NCBI GenBank assembly: GCA_002490725.1
Contig: DKUN01000016.1
Location: 8,629-72,628 of the forward strand
Origin: Porphyromonadaceae bacterium UBA7203
GTDB lineage: Bacteria > Bacteroidota > Bacteroidia > Bacteroidales > Muribaculaceae
Direction: 5' to 3'
DNA: 64,000 nucleotides
The notes below the pieces were generated by a model. The model saw nothing but the letters and a program-made list of their open reading frames with translations, made no database searches and was not told where the DNA came from. Shown in pieces: positions 54,606-63,403 of the stretch. The number at the start of each line of letters is the position of its first letter. The first letter of the stretch is position 1. Position numbers and translations under genes: made by a program.

Positions 54606-54860
54606 TTATTTTTCCTGTTCTGCAAGAATTTCAAGAGCCATATCGTAGATGGTGGTATCGTCGAGAACCACGATGCCCCCGTCGGGACCCGGTTCGATAT
54701 GAACACCGAGGTTCTTGCCGAACTCGTAGTTGGTGCCGCCAAAATAGTTGCGGACGGTCTGTACAGTGATGTTAAGTTTATCGGCGATGCGGTGCATTGA
54801 ACCGTCAGGCAGGCTGTCCTTGAGTTGGCGCAGCTCGTTGAAGGTGATTGTCTTGCTCAT
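54606..54860 (-). CDS. Small DNA-binding protein with helix-turn-helix
   Basis: An 84-residue protein with a clear helix-turn-helix at ~20-42 (MHRIADKLNITVQTVRNYFG), followed by a GPDGGIVVLDDTTIYDMALEIL tail that may dimerise. The short, uncharged form resembles a conserved Bacteroidetes DNA-binding family whose function is unknown. It has its own promoter (TTTG at 54931-54928, 19 bp, TAACTTTA at 54908-54901 on the minus strand, the last base off consensus). It precedes the Usp gene, so a role in stress or stationary-phase regulation is possible, by context only. Confidence 0.8.
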   Translation of the reverse strand: MSKTITFNELRQLKDSLPDGSMHRIADKLNITVQTVRNYFGGTNYEFGKNLGVHIEPGPDGGIVVLDDTTIYDMALEILAEQEK

Positions 54861-54900
54861 AATAGTAACGGTTTGGTTAAAGGGTGTTAGTTATCTGTCG

Positions 54901-54931
54901 TAAAGTTAGGAATAATATCCTATGAAACAAA
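54901..54931 (-). promoter_or_regulatory. Promoter of the small DNA-binding protein gene
   Basis: Minus-strand TTTG (54931-54928), 19-bp spacer, TAACTTTA (54908-54901), one mismatch to TAnnTTTG. Confidence 0.6.
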
Positions 54932-54989
54932 ATATTTCAAGCCGCAGTTTTTATGTTTTACAACATATAGGCCGACAACTGTTTGTTTT

Positions 54990-55751
54990 TTAGATAATTT
55001 CAATAGCCTCACCCGAAATCCACGCCCGGTGGCTGTCATCGACCTGTACGTCGTACCACACGTTGTCGCCGCTGCTGATGGAGTCGAGAATTGTCAGCTT
55101 GGTGCCTTCGTGAAGCAGCATGGCTTCCTCGGTGCGGTCTTTGGGAGTGCGCGGAGTAGTTGAAAGGATAACCGACGGAGCGACAATGATGGCCTGACCA
55201 GACGATGAAGCCTTGCGGGCTGACCTGACAGCAAGAATATTAGCTGCAACGCAGACAATCAGCAGCACTCCGGCACCGAAAAATCCGACCTTTCGAAGCG
55301 CTACGCCAGTGCCCAAAAAGTAGACGCACACTCCGCCAAGAGCAACGATGAAGGCAGCGAGTCCGAGCCAGGCCCACACGTCAGGATGCACTCTGGCAGC
55401 AAGGCGGTCGGCCGCTCCGCCGACGAGCGAGGTCGACGGTTCAATACGGTCAATCGTGGTTGAATTGACAAACTCGAGATTCTCGCGTATGTCTCTGTTG
55501 GTCGGGGCGAGACGCTGCGCGCGCTCATAGCTGACAATGGCCTTTCCGGGCTTACCGCTGCGGTAGTAGGCGTTGCCGAGATTATAATAGCGTTCGGCCG
55601 AGGGACCGAGTGAATCGATGGCTTCTTGATAGAGCGCCACGGCGCTGTCGAAATCGTCGGCCATGTAAGCCGAATCGGCGCGCAACACGATGTTTGCCTC
55701 ACACGCCACGGTCTGCGCAATGAGCAGTATAATGGTTAACAGCTTCTTCAT
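54990..55751 (-). CDS. batE: Aerotolerance protein BatE (TPR-SH3)
   Basis: A 253-residue exported membrane protein: signal peptide ending TVACEA, TPR repeats (~25-90, AVALYQEAIDSLGPSAERYYNLGNAYYRSGKPGKAIVSYERAQRLAP), two membrane spans (~127-147 and ~155-175), and a bacterial SH3 domain at the C-terminus (~190-253, AMLLHEGTKLTILDS...WYDVQVDD). The ATG at 55751 is preferred over a GTG two codons upstream. Last gene of the Bat operon, 9 bp after batD. Bat proteins in Bacteroides fragilis are linked to aerotolerance; the mechanism is unresolved. Confidence 0.88.
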   Translation of the reverse strand: MKKLLTIILLIAQTVACEANIVLRADSAYMADDFDSAVALYQEAIDSLGPSAERYYNLGNAYYRSGKPGKAIVSYERAQRLAPTNRDIRENLEFVNSTTIDRIEPSTSLVGGAADRLAARVHPDVWAWLGLAAFIVALGGVCVYFLGTGVALRKVGFFGAGVLLIVCVAANILAVRSARKASSSGQAIIVAPSVILSTTPRTPKDRTEEAMLLHEGTKLTILDSISSGDNVWYDVQVDDSHRAWISGEAIEII

Positions 55752-55760
55752 TGTCACGAA

Positions 55761-57575
55761 TCAGTTTTTTAGGCGTTCAATACTGTCAATTACCTCACGG
55801 GCGTCTTCATAGGTCTGCCCGGCAGCCTGGCCCGACGACTGCGGTGTGTAGCGGGCCATCTCGCAATCGTTGAGAATCGCCGTCAGCTTGCCGGTGAGCT
55901 CATCGGTAGCCCCGCGGGCCACGAGCGCCTGCATCACATTGTCACGGCTGAGCTGCGAGGCGGGAATCTGCAATTTATCTGACAGATAACTCTGCATTGC
56001 GCGGAGCAGTTCCTCGTAACAGGCATCGTAGTGTTTGGCACGCAGGAACTTGCCGGCTTTAGCCAGACGCTTGCGAGCGACTTTGCCGGCCTTGTTGAGG
56101 CGACGTCCGGTCGGATCGGCCTGGCTGCGACGGTAATACACGAAAGCCAGAACGCACCAGAGCACAAGCAGAATCGGATAGACCGACCAATAGGCGGCAC
56201 TCGAGGCCAGGAATTTGCCGACTTCGCCGCGACGGTCAGCGCCGGGCTTGATGTGGTGTATATCGGTGTTCTTGGCCCGGATATCCTGCTTGCCGCTTAT
56301 TGCCGTGCCGCTGACATTGGCGCCCTTCTGGACGTCGACTTCAAATCCCTCTACGGCAATCGTTTCATAGCTGCCCGTCGACGGGTTGAAATAAATGAAA
56401 TCATATGCGCCGATATTGAACTTGCCGACGGCCTGTGGCACGAAAGTATATTCAACTGTCTCGGTGCCGGTCATGTTCGAGCCTGAAACGCGGGCAGAGT
56501 TGTTGACCGCAGGCTCATAGACCTCGAATTCGGTGGGGAAGTCAATTTTCGGAGCGCTGAGGAACTTGATGTTACCCGTGCCGTCGATTGTGTAGATAAT
56601 AGAGGCGGCCTCGTTGGTCTTGAACGTCCCGCCGACCAGGCGGCCCGATGCGTTGAACTTGCCGACCGCACCGGAGAAGTTGGCCGGACGCGGCTCAGGC
56701 AGCGCCTTGACGTTAAGCGTAGCCGCACGGGGCTTGAGCTTGACCTCTTTGGACTCCATAATCGGACGATAGCCGAAAAAGTCCTGCACGTAGGTCTGAC
56801 GATAGGCCTGCGCGGTATACTCTCCGCCGCTCAGCGTTATCGCTCCCGCACGCTGCGGATAGAGCAGTGCCCGATAAACCACGGCCGAATAGAGTTGCTT
56901 GCCGCCGGCGCCGGTTTCGCTGCGCCAGTCAATGGTCTGCGGCATGCCGAGGCTCTCGATCAGGCAGCCGTCAAATGTGGGCAGACTTGATGTTGACAGG
57001 CCTTCGACCTGCTGGTTTGTGCTGTAGAGTTTAATGGCTACCTCAACAGCCTGTTGCTCATAGACACTGCTGTTTGACAGCACGACGCGCATAAACAGTT
57101 CGTCGGGGCCGATTTCGAAGTCACCGCCGCGGTTGCCGCGCTGCACGCCACCGCCTCCGCCACCGCCACCATGAGCGTCGGGCGAGCCGGCACCGACGGT
57201 AAACTGGCCGGGCTGGGTGGAATACTGCTTGCCGTTAACGGTTACTGTAACTGCCGGCACTTTCACTGTGCCCTCTTCTTCAGCCAGATATGTAAACGTA
57301 AACGACTTGCTCTCAGAGCGTTGCTGGCGCCCCTGGATAATATTGATAGAGGTCGAGGTCGACACACCAGGGCCGCCGACAAACGAGCAGCCGCCGAGCG
57401 TCAGAGCCTTGGGCGTCGTTACGTTGCCGTCAGGGTTATTTATGGTGATGCTGACCGTGAAACGCTGGCCGACCCTCGCACTGCGGGGCACTGAGATTTC
57501 AACCGATGTCTGAGCCAGCAAGGCGCAAACTGCTCCGGCTAAAAAGATAACTGAGATGAATAATCGGCGTAACAT
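55761..57575 (-). CDS. batD: Aerotolerance protein BatD
   Basis: A 604-residue protein with signal peptide (ending ALLAQ), a large periplasmic region of Ig-like beta domains (~22-440), one membrane span near 455-475 (WSVYPILLVLWCVLAFVYY), and a basic, helical cytoplasmic tail (KAGKVARKRLAKAGKFLRAKHYDACYEELLRAMQSYLSDKL). A run of eight glycines and neighbouring GNRGG at ~133-150 makes a flexible linker between the first two beta domains. The layout is that of BatD/BatF-type oxygen-tolerance proteins. Lies between batBC (30 bp) and batE. Confidence 0.9.
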   Translation of the reverse strand: MLRRLFISVIFLAGAVCALLAQTSVEISVPRSARVGQRFTVSITINNPDGNVTTPKALTLGGCSFVGGPGVSTSTSINIIQGRQQRSESKSFTFTYLAEEEGTVKVPAVTVTVNGKQYSTQPGQFTVGAGSPDAHGGGGGGGGVQRGNRGGDFEIGPDELFMRVVLSNSSVYEQQAVEVAIKLYSTNQQVEGLSTSSLPTFDGCLIESLGMPQTIDWRSETGAGGKQLYSAVVYRALLYPQRAGAITLSGGEYTAQAYRQTYVQDFFGYRPIMESKEVKLKPRAATLNVKALPEPRPANFSGAVGKFNASGRLVGGTFKTNEAASIIYTIDGTGNIKFLSAPKIDFPTEFEVYEPAVNNSARVSGSNMTGTETVEYTFVPQAVGKFNIGAYDFIYFNPSTGSYETIAVEGFEVDVQKGANVSGTAISGKQDIRAKNTDIHHIKPGADRRGEVGKFLASSAAYWSVYPILLVLWCVLAFVYYRRSQADPTGRRLNKAGKVARKRLAKAGKFLRAKHYDACYEELLRAMQSYLSDKLQIPASQLSRDNVMQALVARGATDELTGKLTAILNDCEMARYTPQSSGQAAGQTYEDAREVIDSIERLKN

Positions 57576-57605
57576 TTGTGACTACGTTGTGCGGGTTAAT
57601 ATTCT

Positions 57606-59408
57606 TTACCAGTTCCGACCGCGGCTGCGCTGGCCACCACCCTTCGACGGGTCGCCTTTAGCGCGGGCGCGTGCAGCTGCGTCTTTCTTTTCAACGGCGT
57701 TGAGAATCTGGTCGCGGTTGCTCTGGCTGATGTTCTGCTCCTGCTGTTGACGGTCCTGATTCTGCTGCTGCTGTTGCTGCTGATTCTGGTTCTGCTGTTG
57801 CTGCTGGTCTTGCTGCTGTTGCTGCTGATTCTGATTCTGATCCTGATCCTGATTCTGGTCTTGATTCTGATCCTGGTTCTGATCCTGGTTCTGGAGCTGC
57901 TTTTCGACAAACCGATAATTCTCGCGCGCCATTTCGTTACGCGGATTCACGCGCAACGCCTGTTTATAGCCCTCGAGCGCGGCCTGAAGCTGACCGGCCT
58001 CAAAGGCCACATTTCCGAGATTGTATGCGGCATACTCAGCCACTGTGGGATTCTGGGCCTTGACGAGTGCCTCCATTGCCTGCACGGCATTCTGCTTAAG
58101 CTCCTGATTCGCTTCGGCATCGGCTCCGGCGAGCTTAAGGCGGGTTAGCGCCTGGTTATATAGGCCCACCTCGCTGGTCGGATTGGCATTGAGCGCTCGC
58201 GCATAAAGAATCTCAGCCTCGCGGTAGTGGCCCTGGCGGAATTCCTCGTTGCCCTCACGTATGAATTTGCGCTCGGGGCGCAGCGAGTTGTCGGGATATT
58301 GCAGCGCAGGAGCCGACGGTGCCTGCGCGGAAGCGGCTACGCCGCCGGCAAGCAGCAGTGCGACAACGGCCGCGCCGCGGCTAAAGAAGTTATACTTGCG
58401 CAAAAATCCGATTTTGCGATTCGAGAAGATGCAGTCTATAATCACGAGTAATAGTGCAATCCAGGCAAAGACGGGAAATTGCTCGTCGTTGGCCGAGTAA
58501 TTGATTTTGCCAAAGTTGGTTTTCTTGATTTCGTCGAGGCGCTCGGCGAGCTCGTTGAGCGCCGTGGCCGAGGCTCCGTTGATGTACACGCCTCCACCGG
58601 CAGCCGCTATTTCCTGAGCCAGCTGCTCGTTGAGATAGGTGGTCACGACCTGGCCGTTCTCATCCTTGAGCCAGTTGGTGAAGCTGCGGTCGAGCGGAAT
58701 CTGCGCACCTTTGCCTGAGCCGAGGCCGATAACGTCGACCTCAATGCCTTCGTTGCGGGCAGCGTCGGCAACCGAAACAGCATCGCCAATCTGATCCTCT
58801 GCATCGGTAATTACCACGATTGCGCGCTCAACGTCTTTCATTCCGCTGAATGAATTCATTGCAACCTGAATAGCCGAACCGATGTCGGTGCCCTGATTTT
58901 CTACCATTCCGGTAGAGATTTCATTCAGATAGAGCTTGGCCGACACAAAGTCGGGCGTAAGCGGCAACTGCGTGAACGCATCGCCGGCAAAGACAATCAG
59001 ACCAACACGGTCGTTGTCGAGCTTGCCAATCAGCGAATTGAGCACGTGCTTAGCTCGCTGAAGTCGCGAAATTCCGCGCGGGTCATCGGTCGACGACGCG
59101 AGCATCGAGTTGCTGACGTCAACAGCAATCATGACTTCGATGCCACTCATCTCCTCTTCGGTGACCTTGCCTTTGGTGCGCGGACGCGCAAGCATGACAA
59201 TCATGGAGGCAACAGCAATCAACGCTACAACCATCTTGACGGCAGGAAGATATTTCGACACGTCGGGCATCAGAGACTCGAGCACCGACGGATTGCCGAA
59301 CCTGGCAATGCGACGGCGGCGCAGATAGCGCATGCGCCAGTAAAGCAGTGCAAATAGCACTACGACCGCCAGGAGATACAGCAACCGGGGATTGGCAAAA
59401 TTGACCAT
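57606..59408 (-). CDS. BatB-BatC fusion: VWA domain plus TPR and Gln/Asn-rich tail
   Basis: A 600-residue fusion of two normally separate proteins. BatB part (1-342): two N-terminal spans (~8-25, 57-74), a von Willebrand A domain with the MIDAS DVSNSMLAS (Asp97), VITDAED near 200, and a span ~313-328. BatC part (343-600): starts with a signal-peptide-like stretch (RGAAVVALLLAGGVAASAQA, 344-363), then TPR repeats (~378-495, GQLQAALEGYKQALRVNPRNEM), a tail of QNQDQN-type repeats (~503-565) and a basic end. Between batA and batD in the operon; the internal signal sequence could be cleaved to free BatC. In B. fragilis batB and batC are separate genes (known from the family). Confidence 0.9.
   Translation of the reverse strand: MVNFANPRLLYLLAVVVLFALLYWRMRYLRRRRIARFGNPSVLESLMPDVSKYLPAVKMVVALIAVASMIVMLARPRTKGKVTEEEMSGIEVMIAVDVSNSMLASSTDDPRGISRLQRAKHVLNSLIGKLDNDRVGLIVFAGDAFTQLPLTPDFVSAKLYLNEISTGMVENQGTDIGSAIQVAMNSFSGMKDVERAIVVITDAEDQIGDAVSVADAARNEGIEVDVIGLGSGKGAQIPLDRSFTNWLKDENGQVVTTYLNEQLAQEIAAAGGGVYINGASATALNELAERLDEIKKTNFGKINYSANDEQFPVFAWIALLLVIIDCIFSNRKIGFLRKYNFFSRGAAVVALLLAGGVAASAQAPSAPALQYPDNSLRPERKFIREGNEEFRQGHYREAEILYARALNANPTSEVGLYNQALTRLKLAGADAEANQELKQNAVQAMEALVKAQNPTVAEYAAYNLGNVAFEAGQLQAALEGYKQALRVNPRNEMARENYRFVEKQLQNQDQNQDQNQDQNQDQDQNQNQQQQQQDQQQQQNQNQQQQQQQNQDRQQQEQNISQSNRDQILNAVEKKDAAARARAKGDPSKGGGQRSRGRNW
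57733..57899 (-). repeat. Gln/Asn/Asp-coding tandem repeat tract
   Basis: A ~165-bp stretch of near-identical 3-, 6- and 12-bp units (CAG/CAA, AAC/AAT, GAC/GAT codons) encoding the QNQDQN tail of BatBC. Short unit length makes it prone to slippage in multiples of 3 bp, so the tail length may vary between strains. Confidence 0.8.
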
Positions 59409-59420
59409 AACTTAATCTGA

Positions 59421-60419
59421 TTAAGGGATGGAACGTGTAATTGTGAACTTCAGCAGAAGCTGAAAGGCAAAGAAGCCGAAGGCCAGCCATGCCCAAAGCA
59501 TGTAATCGTCTTCGGTATGCGAAAAATTACGAACGTCGAACTCGGTTTTTTCGAGAGCGTCAATCTCTTCGAACACTTCGCTCAGCGCCGTAGCCGACGC
59601 GGCTGCAAAATATTTGCCGCCGGTCATCGAGGCAATCTGCGTCAGCGCCTTGTCGTCGATCGGAGCGGTCAGAAACACGCCGAGCGTGTTGCCGTGTTCG
59701 TCCTTATAGGGCACAGCCTGTTCGGAGCCTATCGCGCCAACACCTATAGTATAGACCTTGACGCCGAGGTCCTTCGCAATCTCTGCCGCGGTTTCGGGCG
59801 CTACTACGCCGGCATTGTTCGTGCCGTCGGTAATCAGAATGATGCTCTTGCTCACGGCCTGACCGTCCTTGATGCGGTTAATGGCCGAGGCAATGCCGTC
59901 GCCGATGGCTGTGCCGTCGGCCGAAATCAGGCCGACCTTCACGCCTCCTATATAATTGGCAAGCATTGCGCGATCGGAGGTAAGCGGCACGGCCGAAAAA
60001 CTCTCGCCGGCAAAAAGCACCAGACCCATGTTGTCGTTCTGGCGCGCATTAACAAACTGTGAGGCGACTTTCTTTGCAACCTCCAGTCGATTCTGGCGGC
60101 CCATATCGGCAGCCTGCATCGAACCGGAAATATCCATTACCAGCACTATATCGGTGCCCTCGACGTTGGTCTTGTTCCAGGAATCGTGAGTCTGCGGACG
60201 CGCAATCACAACTATCAAGCAGGCAATGGCGGCGCAACGCATCGCAAAGAGCAGATGGCGCATCCACGCTTTCCAGCCGCCGCTGACCGCAGCAAAGGGC
60301 AACGTGGTCGAAATGCGTAGCGCAGGCTCTTTGTGGCGACGCAAAACGTACCATGCAATTATCGGCACGAGCAGTAGCAGCATCCACAGTGCGTGGGGGT
60401 GCATGAATTCAACGTTCAT
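59421..60419 (-). CDS. batA: Aerotolerance protein BatA (VWA domain)
   Basis: A 332-residue membrane protein: N-terminal span (~10-25) with WYVLRRHKEPALRI after it, a second span at ~55-75, and a VWA domain (~85-290) with the MIDAS motif VLVMDISGSMQAADMG (Asp92) and ITDGTNNAG near 190. A C-terminal span near 309-327 anchors it. VWA domains bind partner proteins through metal; BatA and BatB form a complex in Bacteroides. It overlaps the upstream gene by 4 bp and precedes batBC by 12 bp. Confidence 0.9.
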   Translation of the reverse strand: MNVEFMHPHALWMLLLLVPIIAWYVLRRHKEPALRISTTLPFAAVSGGWKAWMRHLLFAMRCAAIACLIVVIARPQTHDSWNKTNVEGTDIVLVMDISGSMQAADMGRQNRLEVAKKVASQFVNARQNDNMGLVLFAGESFSAVPLTSDRAMLANYIGGVKVGLISADGTAIGDGIASAINRIKDGQAVSKSIILITDGTNNAGVVAPETAAEIAKDLGVKVYTIGVGAIGSEQAVPYKDEHGNTLGVFLTAPIDDKALTQIASMTGGKYFAAASATALSEVFEEIDALEKTEFDVRNFSHTEDDYMLWAWLAFGFFAFQLLLKFTITRSIP

Positions 60420-61405
60420 CGGCGTGCCTCCTTTCGGTCTTTAGCCGGAGTTTCAGGCTCGGGGGCGGGTTTTGTGTTCTCAACGAACTGCATGGCCTGG
60501 CTGAACGCGCGCGTATTGTCTTCAGGCAGCGGGCGCATGCGGGCAAACTTCACATAGTCGGCCATTTCGAGCACATCGTTCATCATTGTCGACGCCGACT
60601 TCTCCGACACTGTCGCATAAACGGCGCGCTTGATTTGCGGAGTCGTCATCTCCATGGCGTTGATGCCGAAGCGGCCTTCGAGATACTGACGCAGAATTTC
60701 GGTGAGTTCCGTGTAATATTCCTTTTCACGGCCCTTTTCACAGAGCTGGCGCACGCGCAGATTGTTGAGCTCGGCAATGGCCTTTTCATAGGGCGGCACA
60801 GGCTTGGGAGCCTCGGCAAACACGTTGCGGAGTCCGCCCTTGCGGTTGAGCACGTAGGCAACTACACCGCCGGCAATGGCGAGCAGCCCCAGGAGTATTA
60901 TCCACCAGTAGTTATAGATAACGTCGGGTAGCCAGTCCCAGAAATGGCGGGCCTGCACTGCCTCGGGCATCATGTCGTGAACGGTGGTCATCGTGTCGAC
61001 GTCGGGCGTGTAGACCTTAAGCGCGAACGGCGCGGAACGGAATGTGTCGATGCCCGACACTATGGCTATGCCACTAATCACTACCTCGCCCGAGTCCCAC
61101 GGCTGAATCAGCAGCGTGCGGTTAAGTTGCAGGCGGTCGTTGCCGAGATCGGTCGTGTCGATGGCCGATGAATAATTGACCTCTACGCCGGGCATAAGCT
61201 CGACGACCCTGCGCGCGGAATCGACGGGATCGCTCAGCCAGCGGGCATGGAGCGAACGAGGCTGAACGACCTCGACCTCGACCTTGCGCAGGCCGCCCTG
61301 CATCACGTCGACCGAGTCGACCTTAGCTGTGACCTGTACGGGACCGGCCGAGGCGCCGAGCGCGCCGAGCGCCAGGGTTGCGGCTATGATATTCAATTTC
61401 TTCAT
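60416..61405 (-). CDS. DUF4381-like membrane protein of the bat operon
   Basis: A 329-residue protein with a signal peptide (ending GASAG), a periplasmic beta domain (~20-155, GPVQVTAKVDSVDVMQGG), one membrane span near 168-187 (WWIILLGLLAIAGGVVAYVL), and a cytoplasmic helical tail (EKAIAELNNLRVRQLC...YYTELTEILRQYLEGRFGINAMEMT) typical of DUF4381-like proteins of MoxR/Bat clusters. ATG at 61405 is preferred over an in-frame GTG at 61420. It overlaps batA by 4 bp and lies between the DUF58 gene and batA. Function is inferred only from the cluster. Confidence 0.82.
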   Translation of the reverse strand: MKKLNIIAATLALGALGASAGPVQVTAKVDSVDVMQGGLRKVEVEVVQPRSLHARWLSDPVDSARRVVELMPGVEVNYSSAIDTTDLGNDRLQLNRTLLIQPWDSGEVVISGIAIVSGIDTFRSAPFALKVYTPDVDTMTTVHDMMPEAVQARHFWDWLPDVIYNYWWIILLGLLAIAGGVVAYVLNRKGGLRNVFAEAPKPVPPYEKAIAELNNLRVRQLCEKGREKEYYTELTEILRQYLEGRFGINAMEMTTPQIKRAVYATVSEKSASTMMNDVLEMADYVKFARMRPLPEDNTRAFSQAMQFVENTKPAPEPETPAKDRKEARR

Positions 61406-61419
61406 TTGTGTGGCTTTCA

Positions 61420-62295
61420 CTATTTAACTCCGCGTTGTCGGAACATTGCCATCAGAGCCTTGACAAAGTCTTCGTCGGTGGCTACCGAGGCACAATCCAC
61501 CCTGCAGCGGTTCATCGTTTCTGTCATTGACTGCTGTCGGTCATACCACCATTTGCCATAAGCCTTGCGCACCTTCGACGACGAAGTGTCAATCCAGCAC
61601 TCTCCGCCGGTTTCGAGGTCACTGACGCGGATAAGGCCAACCGAAGGCAGGTCAGCGTCGCGCTTGTCATAGACCTGAATGGCGGTGACGTCATGCTTGC
61701 GTGCGGCAATCGACAGGGGCTGATAGTAATCGTGGTCGTCGATAAAGTCGCTTATCAGGAACGCCATGCAGCGCTTCTTGATAACGTCGCTCATGTAACG
61801 GAGCGCACCGCCGATATCGGTACCGTTTTCCGACGGTGTGAAATCAAGCAGCTCGCGGATTATGTACAAAATGTGGTGCAGACCCTTTTTCGGAGGTATG
61901 AACTTTTCAATTTTTGAAGAGAAGAACAATACGCCGATTTTATCATTGTTCTGACTTGCCGAAAACGCGAGCGTCGCGGCAATCTCGGCTATCATCTCGC
62001 GCTTCTGCTCGCCAACGGCACCAAACAGGCGGCTGCCGCTGACGTCGACAAGCAGCATCATCGTCAGTTCGCGCTCCTCTTCGTAAACCTTGACATAGGG
62101 ATGGTTCTGGCGCGCGGTCACATTCCAGTCTATATCGCGGATGTCGTCGCCATACTGATATTCGCGCACCTCGCTAAAGGTCATGCCACGCCCCTTGAAA
62201 GCCGAATGGTACTCGCCGGCAAAAATGTTGCGCGACAGGCCCTTCGTCTTGATTTCAATCCTGCGTACTTTCTTTAGCAGCTCGTTTGCGTCCAT
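61420..62295 (-). CDS. DUF58 family protein
   Basis: A 291-residue cytosolic protein with the DUF58 core GDDIRDIDWNVTARQNHPYVKVYEEERELTMMLLVDVSGS at ~48-88; the DVSGS is a degenerate VWA-like MIDAS. It belongs to the MoxR-DUF58-VWA system in which MoxR ATPase is thought to act as a chaperone for VWA proteins. Follows moxR by 11 bp, and the next gene begins right after it (ATG at 61405). Confidence 0.92.
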   Translation of the reverse strand: MDANELLKKVRRIEIKTKGLSRNIFAGEYHSAFKGRGMTFSEVREYQYGDDIRDIDWNVTARQNHPYVKVYEEERELTMMLLVDVSGSRLFGAVGEQKREMIAEIAATLAFSASQNNDKIGVLFFSSKIEKFIPPKKGLHHILYIIRELLDFTPSENGTDIGGALRYMSDVIKKRCMAFLISDFIDDHDYYQPLSIAARKHDVTAIQVYDKRDADLPSVGLIRVSDLETGGECWIDTSSSKVRKAYGKWWYDRQQSMTETMNRCRVDCASVATDEDFVKALMAMFRQRGVK

Positions 62296-62306
62296 CGCTC
62301 AGAGGT

Positions 62307-63302
<996 letters not shown>

Positions 63303-63335
63303 AGGTATTTGTGTAGTTTTTTTAAGTTAACGGCG

Positions 63336-63343
63336 CAAAATTA
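63336..63343 (-). promoter_or_regulatory. -7 box of the moxR-bat operon
   Basis: Minus-strand TAATTTTG (63343-63336) in an AT-rich gap of 101 bp; no TTTG at the usual -33 distance. Confidence 0.55.
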
Positions 63344-63403
63344 ACTAATTAACAAATAAACTGAACTTCTCGTTTAGTTAATTAATATTATTTTACGCTA
63401 CTG

